From contig CAIQBW010000017.1 in NCBI GenBank assembly GCA_903870165.1, positions 111,525 to 175,524 of the forward strand: a stretch of DNA of 64,000 bases. Reading direction: 5' to 3'. Every line of letters begins with the position of its first letter. The first letter of the stretch is position 1. Shown here piece by piece: positions 36,751-47,198 of this stretch. Made by a program: the position numbers and the translations under genes. A model generated the notes under the pieces. That model saw only the letters and a program-made list of their open reading frames with translations. It was not told where the DNA came from and made no database searches. The DNA comes from an uncultured Methylophilaceae bacterium. Its GTDB lineage: Bacteria > Pseudomonadota > Gammaproteobacteria > Burkholderiales > Methylophilaceae.

Positions 36751-37290
36751 TTAGTGTTTAGGAATGATGTGTTGAACGGCTTCCGCTAAATCAGCGAAAA
36801 TTAATGTGCCTTCAGGTAAGCCGCCAGCAGCTAGGGTTTCTTCGCCCTTGCCTGTCCGAACTAACATCGGTTGCATACCAAGCACCGCGCCAGCTTGTAG
36901 GTCACGCAACGCGTCACCGACCATTGGCACGCCCTTCATATCTTGGCTAAAGCGTCTGCCTATTTCTTCCATCATGCCTGGCTTGGGTTTACGGCAGCTG
37001 CAGTTATCTTCTGCCGAGTGCGGGCAATAGAACATCGCATCGATACGGCCGCCAAGTTGGCCAAGTGCCCTGTGCATTTTGTCGTGAATCGCGTTGAGTG
37101 TCACCATGTCGAAAAGGCCACGGCTAATGCCCGACTGGTTAGTCGCAATCGCCACCCGATAGCCACTTTGGTTAAGTAGAGCAATGGCTTCCAAACTGCC
37201 AGGGATTGGTATCCACTCGTTGGTGCTTTTGATGAAGTGAACCGAGTCGAAATTAATCACGCCGTCTCTGTCTAGCACCACAAGCTTCAT
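36751..37290 (-). CDS. gmhB: D-glycero-beta-D-manno-heptose 1,7-bisphosphate 7-phosphatase
   Basis: 179 aa HAD phosphatase of LPS heptose synthesis. Its motifs are VVLDRDGVINFDS (nucleophile D and DXD), ATNQSGISRG, the zinc-binding FYCPHSAEDNCSCRKPKPGMM and MVGDALRDLQAG. It lies 2 bases after glyS and belongs to the same transcript. Confidence 0.95.
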   Translation of the reverse strand: MKLVVLDRDGVINFDSVHFIKSTNEWIPIPGSLEAIALLNQSGYRVAIATNQSGISRGLFDMVTLNAIHDKMHRALGQLGGRIDAMFYCPHSAEDNCSCRKPKPGMMEEIGRRFSQDMKGVPMVGDALRDLQAGAVLGMQPMLVRTGKGEETLAAGGLPEGTLIFADLAEAVQHIIPKH

Positions 37291-37292
37291 AC

Positions 37293-39398
37293 TTATGCCG
37301 CCAGCTTAGATAAGTCAGCCACGCGGTTCATGGCTTGATGCAATGTTGCTAGCAAGCCTTGGCGGTTGGCCTTAAGCGCAGGGTCGTCAGCATTCACCAT
37401 CACGTTGTCAAAGAAGTCGTCCACAGGTGCTTTGAGCGCTGCCAATGCCTTGAGTGAGTTGGTGTAGTCGCCGCGCTCAAATAGGGCGTCAGCTTCTGGT
37501 TTGATTTTAGCGAGCGTGCTTGCTAAGGCTTTTTCAGCTGGCTCTTGCAGTAGGGTGTCGCTTATTTTAGCTTCAACGTTACCTTCAATTTTCTTCAAGA
37601 TGTTGCCAACACGTTTGTTAGCCGCAGCAAGTGCAGGGGCTTCGTCTAGGCTTGAGAAAGCGCGTACGGCTTCCAGGCGTTTTGGAATCTCGCTCAGCAA
37701 GCTGGGGTTCAGCGCTAACACGGCATCCACCTCTTGGGCGCTTGCGCCTTGTTCACGCAAGTTCACGCTGAGGCGGTCAAAGCAGAACTCCGTTATTGAA
37801 GCCAAGACACCTGGCTTGTCTTCCGCATTGAATTGCTGGAGCGCTAGGTCGATCATTGTCTCAAATGAGATGTTGAGTTTGCATTCAATCAGCATGCGGA
37901 TAATGCCCAGTGCCTGACGACGCAGTGCGAATGGGTCTTTGTCACCGGTTGGTTTTTCGCCAATGCTAAATAAGCCAACGAGGGTTTCTAATTTATCTGC
38001 TAGCGCTACCACAACACCCACTTGGTTGCGTGGTAACTCATCACCCGCAAAACGTGGCTTGTAATGATCTTCAATCGCAAAAGCGATGTCGTTATTCAGC
38101 TTCTCATGTTGCGCGTAATAGCGGCCCATGATGCCTTGCAACTCTGGGAACTCACCCACCATGTCGGTCAGCAAGTCGACCTTTGAGAGCTGCGCAGCCT
38201 GCTCTGCTTTAGAAGCTAAGTTGGCATCACCGATCTCACTTGCAATTGCCTTCGCTAAATCGCTTACGCGTTTTGAGCGCTCTGCTTGCGTGCCTAGCTT
38301 GTTGTGATAAACCACTTTTTCTAAGCCGCTGATGCGTGATGCCAAGGTCTTTTTACGGTCTTGGTCAAAGAAGAATTTGGCATCTGCCAGGCGCGGTCTA
38401 ACCACGCGCTCGTTACCATCAACGACCTTGAATGGATCTGCTGGGCTAATGTTAGAAACGATTAAAAATTTGTTGGTGAGCTTGTCGTTAGTATCGAGTA
38501 GCGGGAAGTATTTTTGATTCGCCTTCATGGTCAAAATCAAACACTCTTGCGGAACCTCCAAGAACTCGGTTTCGAATTGGCCGAGCAACACGTTCGGACG
38601 CTCAACTAATGCCGTCACCTCGTCAAGCAACGCATCATCTTCGATCGGTTTGAGGTTTTTTTTCTTCGCTGCTGCGGTTAATTGGCTAACGATCTCAGCG
38701 CGGCGTGCGTCAAAGCTAGGGATAACCGCGCCTTCGTTTTGCATCTGCGCTTCGTAGCTGTCGGCATCCTTAATTACCACAGGTGAAACGCTTGCCTCAA
38801 AGCGGTGGCCTTGCGTGCTGTTGCCAGACTGCAAGCCAAGCACGCTGACAGGTACCACTGTGTTGCCATGCAAAGCCACTAGGCTATGTGCAGGGCGCAC
38901 AAAGTTGACGCTCTCCCAGCCGTCGCTTAGTTGGTAGGTCATGACTTTAGGGATCGGTAGCTTGCTCAATCCCTCTTCGACTGCCTTTTGTAGTGCCTCA
39001 GCAAGTGAAGCGCCCTTAACCAGCGCGTCGTAAAACAGGATGTCTGCCTTGCCGTCGTTCTCACGCTTGAGGTTGGCGACAGCGGACTCGTCAGCACCCA
39101 ACGCGTTCAGTTTTTTGACGAGTGCAGGGGTTGCGTTGCCATTGGCATCCAGGCCAACAGTCACTGGCATCAATTTTTGTGAAACCGCCTTGTCTTCGGC
39201 TTGCGAAGATACTGCAGTGATATGAACTGCTAAACGGCGAGGTGAGGCGTAGGCTGTTGCTACGCTAGTTTCTGCTGTTAGGGCCTGTGACTTTAGGCTT
39301 TCTAGTACTGAGCCAGCGAAAGACTCGCCCAGCTTCTTCAGCACTTTAGGCGGTAGCTCTTCGACAAATAGTTCGACTAATAGATTGTTGCTGCTCAT
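37293..39398 (-). CDS. glyS: Glycyl-tRNA synthetase beta subunit
   Basis: 701 aa, full length. It is the tRNA-binding and editing subunit of the tetrameric bacterial enzyme. It begins [18 protein letters not shown], contains [22 protein letters not shown], the HD-type [13 protein letters not shown] region and [16 protein letters not shown], and ends in the anticodon-binding domain. It overlaps glyQ by 4 bases. Confidence 0.97.
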   Translation of the reverse strand: MSSNNLLVELFVEELPPKVLKKLGESFAGSVLESLKSQALTAETSVATAYASPRRLAVHITAVSSQAEDKAVSQKLMPVTVGLDANGNATPALVKKLNALGADESAVANLKRENDGKADILFYDALVKGASLAEALQKAVEEGLSKLPIPKVMTYQLSDGWESVNFVRPAHSLVALHGNTVVPVSVLGLQSGNSTQGHRFEASVSPVVIKDADSYEAQMQNEGAVIPSFDARRAEIVSQLTAAAKKKNLKPIEDDALLDEVTALVERPNVLLGQFETEFLEVPQECLILTMKANQKYFPLLDTNDKLTNKFLIVSNISPADPFKVVDGNERVVRPRLADAKFFFDQDRKKTLASRISGLEKVVYHNKLGTQAERSKRVSDLAKAIASEIGDANLASKAEQAAQLSKVDLLTDMVGEFPELQGIMGRYYAQHEKLNNDIAFAIEDHYKPRFAGDELPRNQVGVVVALADKLETLVGLFSIGEKPTGDKDPFALRRQALGIIRMLIECKLNISFETMIDLALQQFNAEDKPGVLASITEFCFDRLSVNLREQGASAQEVDAVLALNPSLLSEIPKRLEAVRAFSSLDEAPALAAANKRVGNILKKIEGNVEAKISDTLLQEPAEKALASTLAKIKPEADALFERGDYTNSLKALAALKAPVDDFFDNVMVNADDPALKANRQGLLATLHQAMNRVADLSKLAA

Positions 39399-40354
39399 GC
39401 TGCTGCCTTTTTATTTTGTGCTTGCTTCTCTAGTTCAATTTTTTCCAAGACCTCATCGGCCCATGCTTTTGGCGCCATCGGGAAGCCGAGTCGGGCGCGG
39501 CTATCTAAATAGCCGGCGGCGACCGCACGAGCCAAGTTGCGTATGCGGCCAATGTAAGCGGCACGCTCAGTCACGGAAATTGCGCCACGCGCATCGAGTA
39601 AGTTGAAGGTATGCGCTGCTTTTAGCACTTGCTCATAAGCAGGCAAAGCGAGCTTGTTTTCTGTGAGATGTTGCGCTTGCTTCTCGTGTGCATTAAATGC
39701 GGTGAGCAAGAAATCTACATCACTATGTTCAAAGTTGTAGGTCGATTGCTCAACTTCATTTTGATGGAATACATCGCCGTACTTCACATCAGCAGAGCCG
39801 TTGACGCCTTTTGAGTACACGAGGTCGTACACGTTATCTACGCCTTGGAGGTACATCGCTAAGCGCTCTAAACCGTAAGTGATTTCACCCGTAATCGGTT
39901 TGCAGTTGATGCCGCCAACTTGTTGGAAGTAGGTGAACTGGGTAACTTCCATCCCATTTAGCCAAACTTCCCAGCCTAGGCCCCATGCGCCTAGTGTTGG
40001 GTTCTCCCAGTCATCCTCTACAAATCGGATGTCATTTTGTTTGAGGTCGAAACCGAGTGACTCAAGTGAGCCAAGGTAGAGCTCAAGAATATTCGCTGGT
40101 GCTGGTTTTAGCACCACCTGGAATTGGTAGTAGTGCTGTAAGCGGTTTGGGTTTTGACCGTAGCGACCATCTTTAGGGCGGCGGCTTGGTTGCACGTAAG
40201 CGGCTTTCCATGGCTCTGGGCCAAGTGCGCGTAGGAACGTAGCGGTATGAGATGTCCCTGCACCGACTTCCATGTCGTAGGGTTGCATTAGCGTGCAGCC
40301 TTGCTTATCCCAGTAGTTTTGCAGGTTTAAAATAATCTGTTGAAACGTCAGCAT
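39395..40354 (-). CDS. glyQ: Glycyl-tRNA synthetase alpha subunit
   Basis: 319 aa class II catalytic subunit that activates glycine. Typical blocks are [74 protein letters not shown] in pieces, and [20 protein letters not shown]. It begins the glyQS pair, 62 bases after lnt ends. Confidence 0.97.
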   Translation of the reverse strand: MLTFQQIILNLQNYWDKQGCTLMQPYDMEVGAGTSHTATFLRALGPEPWKAAYVQPSRRPKDGRYGQNPNRLQHYYQFQVVLKPAPANILELYLGSLESLGFDLKQNDIRFVEDDWENPTLGAWGLGWEVWLNGMEVTQFTYFQQVGGINCKPITGEITYGLERLAMYLQGVDNVYDLVYSKGVNGSADVKYGDVFHQNEVEQSTYNFEHSDVDFLLTAFNAHEKQAQHLTENKLALPAYEQVLKAAHTFNLLDARGAISVTERAAYIGRIRNLARAVAAGYLDSRARLGFPMAPKAWADEVLEKIELEKQAQNKKAAA

Positions 40355-40415
40355 GATTTGTTTTCTTGGTGTTATTAAAGCCGCAACTTTGCGACGTAAG
40401 TGGTAACTCGCGATT

Positions 40416-41897
40416 TTACTTCTTTTTGCGGCCCCATAAAAGAATTAACGCGATGAATAATAGACTGATAATCGCCCAATTCCCCCAGCGGATGTATGGC
40501 GTGCTACCTGTGTAACCTTGAACAGACCCATTTAAGATGACGGTAGTGAATTGCGGCACGGTGGCAAGTACATCGCCCTTGTTGCTGATGATGGCTGTCG
40601 CACCAGTGTTGGTGGCGCGAAGCACCATGCGACCTGTCTCTAGGGCGCGCATCTGAGAGAACTGTAAATGTTGCTCGGCGGCATTTGAGCGGCCGTACCA
40701 TGCATCGTTACTAGCATTTACAAGCAAAGTTGCCTCGGGTAATTGGCGAATAACTTCTTCGCCAAACACGTCTTCGTAGCAGATATTCACCGCGATTTTT
40801 TGTCCCACCATGAGCATCGGCTTTTGTTCGACACTTCCTCGGCTTAAATCGCTGAGCGGCATATTGAGCCAATCACGATAAATCCAGCCGAAAACTGACT
40901 TAAGTGGAATGAATTCGCCAAATGGCACCAGGTGGGATTTGTGATAGACCTGAACGTCCTCAATGCTTGAGATGCCGAGCATGGTGTTGAAGTAAGTCTC
41001 TTCTTTTTGTGACACTGCTCCCACTAAGATAGCCTTGCGATCTCCTGAGGCGATGGTTTTGAATGGCGCCAACACCTGATCTTGCGCCATGTTTTTTTGT
41101 GTCAAATCGATAGCAATTGGCAAAGCTGTTTCTGGAAGGATGACCAATTCAGCCTGCGTTTGCTTGGCCATGCCCAGGTACTGATTCACGGTTTGTATGG
41201 CAATAGACTCATCCCATTTTATCTCTTGCGCGACGTTACCCTGGATTAAAGCAACTTTCGTTGGGTTACCAACAGGCGAGGTCCAATTGATTAAGCTAAA
41301 TGCCCCGCCAACCATCCAGATGGCCAGGAGTCCTGAAATGGCTGGGCGGCGCTGTTTATGTTGTGCGATGAAAACCAGTATGCTCGCGCTCACGGTGACG
41401 GTGAGTCCTACACCAAACGCGCCAAAAATCGGGGCGAAGCCAGCAAGCGGACTAAATGGCGCCTGCGAGTAGCCAACCGCCAGCCAAGGGAAGCCAGTGA
41501 AAATCCAATCCCGTATCCATTCGCTTAGTACCCAAAGGATGGCGGCGATAGCGAGGGGATGAGCAGAGCGTTTTGCTAGGTAGCCAACGATTGAAGGGAA
41601 TAGCGCCAAAAATGCACATAAAAGAAATGTCGCTAAGCCTGCCATCCAAAAAGGCATGCCGCCGACATCATGGAGGCTGATGTATATCCAATAAATTCCG
41701 GCAATAAAAAATCCCAAGCCAAAAACAAAGCCTAGCTTTGCAGCTTGTTTCGGTGAGGTAGTGAGCTCCCATAAATAAAATAAGCCAGCGATGCTTAGGA
41801 TGGGCAGCATGAACACGTAGAATGGCGCAAAGCCAAATACGCATGACGCCCCGAGAAGGAGGCTAGTAAGTTGTGGGTGTTTTTTTAACCAGGACAT
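40416..41897 (-). CDS. lnt: Apolipoprotein N-acyltransferase
   Basis: 493 aa integral membrane enzyme that adds the third acyl chain to lipoproteins. About six N-terminal spans (1-200) precede a nitrilase domain (about 210-460) with the Glu-Lys-Cys triad in [25 protein letters not shown] and [15 protein letters not shown] last span closes the C-terminus. The order corC-(small protein)-lnt is usual. Confidence 0.95.
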   Translation of the reverse strand: MSWLKKHPQLTSLLLGASCVFGFAPFYVFMLPILSIAGLFYLWELTTSPKQAAKLGFVFGLGFFIAGIYWIYISLHDVGGMPFWMAGLATFLLCAFLALFPSIVGYLAKRSAHPLAIAAILWVLSEWIRDWIFTGFPWLAVGYSQAPFSPLAGFAPIFGAFGVGLTVTVSASILVFIAQHKQRRPAISGLLAIWMVGGAFSLINWTSPVGNPTKVALIQGNVAQEIKWDESIAIQTVNQYLGMAKQTQAELVILPETALPIAIDLTQKNMAQDQVLAPFKTIASGDRKAILVGAVSQKEETYFNTMLGISSIEDVQVYHKSHLVPFGEFIPLKSVFGWIYRDWLNMPLSDLSRGSVEQKPMLMVGQKIAVNICYEDVFGEEVIRQLPEATLLVNASNDAWYGRSNAAEQHLQFSQMRALETGRMVLRATNTGATAIISNKGDVLATVPQFTTVILNGSVQGYTGSTPYIRWGNWAIISLLFIALILLWGRKKK

Positions 41898-41960
41898 TTT
41901 TTAATCCACTAGACAATGTCCAACAGTATAGTGAATCGTAGTGATATTTGGATTGTAGAA

Positions 41961-41990
41961 ATAAAAAAAGCGACTTAAAAAGTCGCTTTA
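41961..41990 (-). terminator. Terminator after the small secreted protein gene
   Basis: The stem AAGCGACT (around 41968-41975) pairs with AGTCGCTT (41981-41988), with an A-rich run on the left that is a T-run on the minus strand. It lies 16 bases past the end of the gene at 42007, and about 60 bases before lnt. Confidence 0.75.
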
Positions 41991-42006
41991 GTTTTTGCTT
42001 TAAATG

Positions 42007-42375
42007 TTATTTTTTGTTTGGCGTGGCTTTTACAGCATCAGCCGGGATTTCGCTGCCATCATTATTCATGAACACCACCATGACGACTTTATCGTTGATA
42101 AAGTCGAGTTCAGTGGTTTGATAATACTCACCTTTTTCATCAGTATTTAAGTAGTGATACTGCCAAATTGAAGCTACTGGCTTGCCAGCAGCGGAGGCAA
42201 TATCCTCGACGTTGCTTGGTTCGCCGAACTGTTCAATGATTTTTGCCTTCTCAAAGCCATTGATGCTGGCGATGAAGTCCTTTTCATTGGTCGGGATGTC
42301 GGATGCTGCAACTTGCGCCTCAGCAAATGCAAGGCCAGAGAGACTAAACAGTAATGCAAATGTGACTAATTTCAT
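42007..42375 (-). CDS. Small secreted protein, unknown function
   Basis: 122 aa from the ATG at 42375; an in-frame ATG four residues earlier is less likely because GGAGC sits just before 42375. A signal peptide ends at about AFA (residue 18). The rest has GFEKAKIIEQFGEPSNVEDI, SIWQYHYL and LDFINDKVVMVVF, reminiscent of the small BamE/SmpA-like fold (a glycine-proline turn before a beta sheet). The function is not recognised. It lies between corC and lnt with its own terminator. Confidence 0.7.
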   Translation of the reverse strand: MKLVTFALLFSLSGLAFAEAQVAASDIPTNEKDFIASINGFEKAKIIEQFGEPSNVEDIASAAGKPVASIWQYHYLNTDEKGEYYQTTELDFINDKVVMVVFMNNDGSEIPADAVKATPNKK

Positions 42376-42439
42376 CGCGCGCTCCAATCCAAATGTACTG
42401 TTAGGAGCTTAAGATTGACAATAAGTTCCGATCGTCGAT

Positions 42440-43279
42440 TTACTCACTCACTTCTTCTGTGGCTTTCATCTCTTCAATGAGTACGGAGTGCAAGCGTCTG
42501 CTGTCGGCTCTGAGGGTAGTAAATTTGAGGTTGTTGAAGGTGATGCTCTCGCCACGTTTTGGTAGGTGGCCGAACTGGCTCACGATCAAACCGCCGATGG
42601 TCGAGAATTCCTCATCACTAAAGTCTGTGCCCAGCACCTCGTTAAAGTCAGCGATTTCAGTCAGCGCCTTCACGCGGTATCTGCCCTGCGTGTCGCGGAT
42701 GATGTTATCTTCAGTTTCATCAAAGTCGTACTCATCTTCGATGTCGCCCACGATCTGTTCAAGCACGTCCTCAATTGTAATCATGCCGGCCACGCCGCCG
42801 TACTCATCCACAACAATCGCAATGTGGTTGCGGTTACTTCTGAACTCTTTCAGTAAAACGTTAAGGCGTTTTGACTCTGGAATAAATACGGCTGGACGCA
42901 GCATATCGCGGACATCAAAGTCTTCGCCCGCGTAGTAGCGCAGTAAATCTTTGGCTAGCAGAATGCCGATGATGTCGTTCTTATCATCATCGATCACGGG
43001 GAAGCGAGAGTGCGCCGTTTCAATCACAAACGGAATGAACTCCTCAGGCGTTTGGGTGATATCGATCACGTCCATTTGCGAGCGAGGTATCATCACGTCG
43101 CGCACTTGAGTTTCTGACACTTGGAGCACGCCCTCAATCATCGCTAGTGCATCAGCATCTAGCAAGCTTTTTTCAAAGGATGCGTGTAGTAGCTCGACAA
43201 GCTGTTCGCGGTCATCGGGTTCGCGGAGTAAGAAATGACTTAGTCGCTCTAACCAGTTTGGTTTTTCTGCTTCAGCCAT
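42440..43279 (-). CDS. corC: CorC/HlyC-type CBS domain protein
   Basis: 279 aa cytoplasmic protein with a CBS pair (about 65-185: VRDVMIPRSQMDVIDI, HSRFPVIDDDKNDIIGILLAKDLL, VDEYGGVAGMITIEDVLEQIVGDIEDEYD) and a CorC_HlyC C-terminal domain (about 200-275). The family is linked to magnesium/cobalt efflux and in newer work to lipid and ion handling; no membrane span is present. It lies 35 bases after ybeY, a standard order. Confidence 0.93.
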   Translation of the reverse strand: MAEAEKPNWLERLSHFLLREPDDREQLVELLHASFEKSLLDADALAMIEGVLQVSETQVRDVMIPRSQMDVIDITQTPEEFIPFVIETAHSRFPVIDDDKNDIIGILLAKDLLRYYAGEDFDVRDMLRPAVFIPESKRLNVLLKEFRSNRNHIAIVVDEYGGVAGMITIEDVLEQIVGDIEDEYDFDETEDNIIRDTQGRYRVKALTEIADFNEVLGTDFSDEEFSTIGGLIVSQFGHLPKRGESITFNNLKFTTLRADSRRLHSVLIEEMKATEEVSE

Positions 43280-43314
43280 GATATTTGTTCTCGTTTTCCA
43301 TTAAGTATGAAAGA

Positions 43315-43764
43315 TTATTCGCTATCAGCATAAGGGTCTGGATAGCCTAATTTAGTCAAAATTTGTGTTTCTACACTTTCCATTAATTCGGCTTGTTCTG
43401 CAATCTCGTGGTCGTAACCATGGGCATGCAAAATGCCGTGCGCTGTTAAATGCGCAAAGTGTGCTTCTAAGGTCTTGCCTTGTGCTTTAGCTTCCTTTGC
43501 TACAACGGGCGCACAAATCACAATGTCCGCCATAATGAATGGCTCTTCCGCTAAAGGGAAAGTCAACACATTGGTCGCGTAATCTTTTTGGCGGTACGTC
43601 TTGTTGAGTTCGCGGCCTTCAGCCTCGTCAACAATCCGCAGGGTGATCTCGCTATCAACGCGGATGGTATTACGTGCCCAGCGTTTAAATTGCGTGATCG
43701 TTGGCAAGCCAGCGAGCTCGCTGGCATATTGCACATCCATGGAGAGAATTGGTTGTTTACTCAT
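43315..43764 (-). CDS. ybeY: Endoribonuclease YbeY
   Basis: 149 aa from the ATG at 43764 (MSKQPILSMDVQYAS); a longer frame to 43812 overlaps phoH further. It is a zinc-dependent RNase of 16S rRNA maturation. The three-histidine motif HGILHAHGYDHE is intact. It overlaps phoH by 8 bases. Confidence 0.95.
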   Translation of the reverse strand: MSKQPILSMDVQYASELAGLPTITQFKRWARNTIRVDSEITLRIVDEAEGRELNKTYRQKDYATNVLTFPLAEEPFIMADIVICAPVVAKEAKAQGKTLEAHFAHLTAHGILHAHGYDHEIAEQAELMESVETQILTKLGYPDPYADSE

Positions 43765-44737
43765 GTTTTTGATGTTTTGGGTCGTGTGGTTGTGCGTGTT
43801 TAGTCGCATCATATTTTTCGTAGGCGTTCACGATTTTTTGCACCAATGGATGGCGCACCACGTCTTCGGATAGGAAATGCGTGAAGGCGATGCCCTTGAT
43901 GTCTTTTAGCACCTGCTGGGCCTCGACTAAGCCACTTTTTTGGCCACGCCCCAGGTCGATTTGTGTCACGTCACCCGTGATCACTGCCTTAGTGCCAAAG
44001 CCAATGCGGGTTAAGAACATCTTCATTTGTTCGGGCGTAGTGTTCTGCGCCTCATCCAAAATAATAAAGCTTTGGTTAAGTGTTCTGCCACGCATGTAAG
44101 CAAGTGGAGCGACTTCAATTGCACCACGCTCAAACATTTTGTTCACGGTATCGTAGCCACCTAAATCATAAAGCGCGTCATATAAAGGGCGTAAATAAGG
44201 GTCGACTTTTTGTGATAAGTCACCAGGCAAGAAGCCTAATCGTTCACCCGCTTCAACTGCAGGGCGGACCAAGACAATTCTTTTGACTTTGTCGCGAGTG
44301 AGGGCATCTACTGCACAGGCTACAGCGAGGTAAGTCTTACCTGTGCCTGCTGGACCGATCCCAAAAGTGATGTCGTAGTCTTGGACCTGCTGCAAGTAGC
44401 TCACTTGGCGCGGTGTACGACCATGTAAGTCAGCACGGCGGGTCATCAAGTTTGGCATCGCCGCGGTGGTGATGGTGTCTGGATTTAGTTTGTTCACTTC
44501 AACTAAGCCCAGTTGAATATCCTCTAACTCAACCGCTTGTTTAGATCGTGCGTAGAAGCTTTCTAAAAGCTGCGCCGCAAGGCGAGTATGATCTTTGTCG
44601 CCAGTGAGCTTGAAGTGCGCGCCACGGCGTGCGATCTCAATATCTAAGGCGGATGCAATCTGTTTAAGATTTTCATCAAGCGGCCCGCACAGGTTAGCGA
44701 GGCGGTGGTTATCTTCGGGCTGTAAGGTAATTTCCAT
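43757..44737 (-). CDS. phoH: PhoH family ATPase
   Basis: 326 aa. Walker A FGIGPAGTGKTYLAVACAVDAL and the Walker B-like SFIILDEAQNTTPEQMKMFLTRIG are present, with VRPAVEAGERLGFLPGDLSQKVDPYLRPLYD in between. It is a RNA-related ATPase/helicase-like protein that is nearly always next to ybeY. It shares one base with miaB (44737). Confidence 0.95.
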   Translation of the reverse strand: MEITLQPEDNHRLANLCGPLDENLKQIASALDIEIARRGAHFKLTGDKDHTRLAAQLLESFYARSKQAVELEDIQLGLVEVNKLNPDTITTAAMPNLMTRRADLHGRTPRQVSYLQQVQDYDITFGIGPAGTGKTYLAVACAVDALTRDKVKRIVLVRPAVEAGERLGFLPGDLSQKVDPYLRPLYDALYDLGGYDTVNKMFERGAIEVAPLAYMRGRTLNQSFIILDEAQNTTPEQMKMFLTRIGFGTKAVITGDVTQIDLGRGQKSGLVEAQQVLKDIKGIAFTHFLSEDVVRHPLVQKIVNAYEKYDATKHAQPHDPKHQKHE

Positions 44738-46068
44738 TATTGAACAATCTTGCCGATTAAACGGCGTGGGTTAGAAACATCAGTAATTATTACATTCACA
44801 AATTGGTGGATGAGTGTAGCGTCGCCTTCAATATCCACCACGCGGTTGTTATCTGTTTTTCCTGCAAGGAAGGAAGCATCTTTCCAAGATGCGCCTTCAA
44901 TTAACACGCGTTGCTCAGTGCCAAGCATGGCCTCAGAGATGGCTTTTGCTTGGACTTCGTTAATGGCTTGAAGTTTATCTAGGCGTGCTAGCTTTGTTGC
45001 TTCATTGACATCATCTTTTAAGAAGGCGGCTGGCGTGCCTGGGCGTGGGCTATATAAAAAGCTGAAGCTCGCATCAAATCCTACATCTTGCATGAGCTTT
45101 ACTGTGGCCTCGAAGTCAGCCTCGGTCTCCCCTGGGAAGCCAATAATAAAATCAGATGTGAACGTCAGATTTGGGTTGGCAACTCGCAGCTTACGGATGA
45201 TGGATTTAAATTGTAGCGCGGTGTAGTTGCGCTTCATCGCCATCAAAATACGGTCGCTTCCGGCTTGTACAGGCAAGTGGAGTTGTGCCGCAAGTTTTGG
45301 CACATTGGCGAAGCAATTAATTAATTGCTCGCTCATTTCATTCGGGTGGCTGGTCGTAAATCGAATGCGTTCTATTTGCGGAATTTCCGCAATCGTTTCA
45401 ATCAGCAATGCCAAGTCGGCAGTGTCGCCTTGGTATTCGGCGCGGTAAGCATTAACATTTTGACCAAGCAGGGTAATTTCTTTGACGCCTTGCTGTGTTA
45501 ACTGAATGGCCTCGGTCAAAATATCCTCGAATGGTCGAGAGACCTCCTCGCCGCGGGTATAGGGCACCACGCAGAACGTACAGTATTTGCTACAGCCTTC
45601 CATGATGCTTAAAAAAGCACTCGCGCCTTCAATACGTGGCGGCGGCAAATGATCAAACTTTTCTATCTCGGGAAAGCTGATATCGACTTGCGATGCGCCA
45701 CTTGATTGCTTGTTTTTAATCATCTCAGGAAGTCGGTGTAAGGTCTGTGGACCAAAGACAATGTCCACATAGGGCGCACGCTTAATAATGTTATCGCCCT
45801 CTTGAGAAGCCACGCAGCCGCCAACACCAATCACTAAGTTTGGATTTTTCTCTTTGAGCTCAACAAAGCGTCCTAGGTGACTAAACACTTTGTCTTCTGC
45901 TTTTTCGCGGACTGAGCAGGTGTTGAGCAAAATGACGTCAGCATCTTCTGCCGTATTTGTTTCCACCATGCCATCCGATGAAGAGAGCATGTCCGCCATG
46001 CGTGACGAATCGTATTCGTTCATCTGGCAACCAAAGGTTTTGATGAAGACTTTCTTAGGGGACATCAT
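44737..46068 (-). CDS. miaB: tRNA-2-methylthio-N6-dimethylallyladenosine synthase
   Basis: 443 aa radical SAM enzyme. The N-terminal MTTase domain has [19 protein letters not shown] and [20 protein letters not shown]. The radical SAM cluster motif [15 protein letters not shown] is intact, and a TRAM domain closes the C-terminus. Two ATGs are adjacent (46068 and 46065); either may be used. It is the first gene of miaB-phoH-ybeY-corC. Confidence 0.96.
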   Translation of the reverse strand: MMSPKKVFIKTFGCQMNEYDSSRMADMLSSSDGMVETNTAEDADVILLNTCSVREKAEDKVFSHLGRFVELKEKNPNLVIGVGGCVASQEGDNIIKRAPYVDIVFGPQTLHRLPEMIKNKQSSGASQVDISFPEIEKFDHLPPPRIEGASAFLSIMEGCSKYCTFCVVPYTRGEEVSRPFEDILTEAIQLTQQGVKEITLLGQNVNAYRAEYQGDTADLALLIETIAEIPQIERIRFTTSHPNEMSEQLINCFANVPKLAAQLHLPVQAGSDRILMAMKRNYTALQFKSIIRKLRVANPNLTFTSDFIIGFPGETEADFEATVKLMQDVGFDASFSFLYSPRPGTPAAFLKDDVNEATKLARLDKLQAINEVQAKAISEAMLGTEQRVLIEGASWKDASFLAGKTDNNRVVDIEGDATLIHQFVNVIITDVSNPRRLIGKIVQ

Positions 46069-46311
46069 GGTTAGTCAAGCGATGCGCGCTGCAAAGCGCG
46101 TGGCGGGGTGTTGTATGATGGGCTGCAGGAGCAACTTCGCAAAATAGGGTTAAAACTCAGAAAGATAAGTCTTAATTGTAGCTTAGCTAGAGTGGAATGC
46201 CAAACGGCAGATCATAAATTCATCAAGTGGATGTACTATCAATTTTAATTAAATCTGTGGCACAATTTGGTACGTAATTTTCATAACAACAAAATACTTG
46301 GGGGCAATAAT

Positions 46312-46410
46312 ATGTTTTTCGGATGGCAAGGCATTGCAACATTGGTTGGGATTTTGGTGGTGGTAAGCTTAATTCTTTATGTGTTCTCAAAGTGGCTTGA
46401 AAAAAACTAA
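46312..46410 (+). CDS. Tiny single-span membrane protein, unknown
   Basis: 32 aa, MFFGWQGIATLVGI then a hydrophobic run to VSLILYVFSKWLEKN: one membrane helix (about 8-24) and a basic, aromatic end. A G-rich ribosome binding site (GGGGGC at 46300-46305) lies 6 bases before the ATG and a terminator follows directly, supporting a real gene. The family is not recognised. It lies between miaB (divergent) and the TetR gene (convergent). Confidence 0.55.
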   Translation: MFFGWQGIATLVGILVVVSLILYVFSKWLEKN

Positions 46411-46420
46411 TCTGTAGGAA

Positions 46421-46454
46421 ATAAAAAAAGCTAGGTGAAACTAGCTTTTTTTAT
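46421..46454. terminator. Bidirectional terminator between the tiny ORF and tetR-like gene
   Basis: A 14-bp inverted repeat (46421-46434 with 46441-46454, 6-base loop) with A-run and T-run flanks. It serves both the plus-strand small ORF and the minus-strand TetR gene. Confidence 0.85.
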
Positions 46455-46467
46455 GCCCAATTATGCT

Positions 46468-47085
46468 TTAAGAGTATGCGCTAATAAAGAAATCCACATT
46501 GTTTTTTATGAGCGCCTGATCTTTTGAGTTTGTTGGCCTCTCAAAACCTAACAAGCACTTGATATGATCTAATCCAAGAAAAAGTGATAAGAACTGATCG
46601 GCAGCAACATCAGGATCTTTGATTTTAAGCGTTTTACATTTTGCTAAATATTTAACGACTTCAGCATGAATTGTTAATGGAGCATTTTTGTAGAAAGTAT
46701 TGCAAACCTCTGGATGCGTCGTTGCAACTGAAAACATTGTTCTGTGTGAGCCCAGCACCTCGGCTCGTCTTATTAAACTTAGAAATTGATTTGCAATGAT
46801 CGTCAGACCAACTGAAGGTTTTTCCTCATCTAAGTTAGCGCTATCGATTGAAAACTCCTCTCTAACCCTGTCCAAAACAGTTGCGCCGAATAACTCTTCT
46901 TTTGACTTGAAATGACTATAGATAGTCTTTTTGGTTACTCCGGACTCTTTGGCGATTGCATCAATCGTAGTTCTTTCAAGGCCATTCTCAGAGAAAAGCT
47001 TTTTAGCAGTTGACACCACTAATCTGATCTTGCTTGGATCAAATGGCCTGCCCCGTTTTTTTTCTAATGGTATTTTATTTTGCAT
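46468..47085 (-). CDS. TetR/AcrR family regulator
   Basis: 205 aa. The N-terminal HTH (about 20-65: LVVSTAKKLFSENGLERTTIDAIAKESGVTKKTIYSHFKSKEELFGATV) is typical of TetR. The C-terminal ligand domain resembles the AefR-like type. It is divergent from the SDR gene with a 113-bp gap and probably represses it. It is AT-rich compared with the surrounding genes, as is the rest of the cassette. Confidence 0.92.
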   Translation of the reverse strand: MQNKIPLEKKRGRPFDPSKIRLVVSTAKKLFSENGLERTTIDAIAKESGVTKKTIYSHFKSKEELFGATVLDRVREEFSIDSANLDEEKPSVGLTIIANQFLSLIRRAEVLGSHRTMFSVATTHPEVCNTFYKNAPLTIHAEVVKYLAKCKTLKIKDPDVAADQFLSLFLGLDHIKCLLGFERPTNSKDQALIKNNVDFFISAYS

Positions 47086-47102
47086 TTAATTTATTAATAA
47101 AC

Positions 47103-47130
47103 TTGACAGTGTAATTATTGTAATTAATAT
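47103..47130 (+). promoter_or_regulatory. Promoter with TAATTA dyad, TetR/SDR intergenic
   Basis: TTGACA (47103-47108) and TAATAT (47125-47130, 16-base gap) form a candidate sigma-70 promoter toward the SDR gene. Between them lies the symmetric TAATTA-TTG-TAATTA (47112-47126), also readable as TGTAATTA twice at 9-base spacing. It is placed as an operator for the divergent TetR protein would be. Confidence 0.5.
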
Positions 47131-47198
47131 AACGAGAAGTATACCAAATTAAATATCTATAAAAATTGATTTGATCGTAAAAAAAGGATAAAGAAATA

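Noticed and set aside
42459..42935. 158-codon frame opposite corC
   Set aside because: Shadow of the CBS domains; serine-rich, no family match.
46435..46440. CRISPR or tandem-repeat arrays anywhere in the window
   Set aside because: Recurrent A-run/stem/T-run elements were seen (for example here), but these are terminators with different stems, not repeats with spacers.
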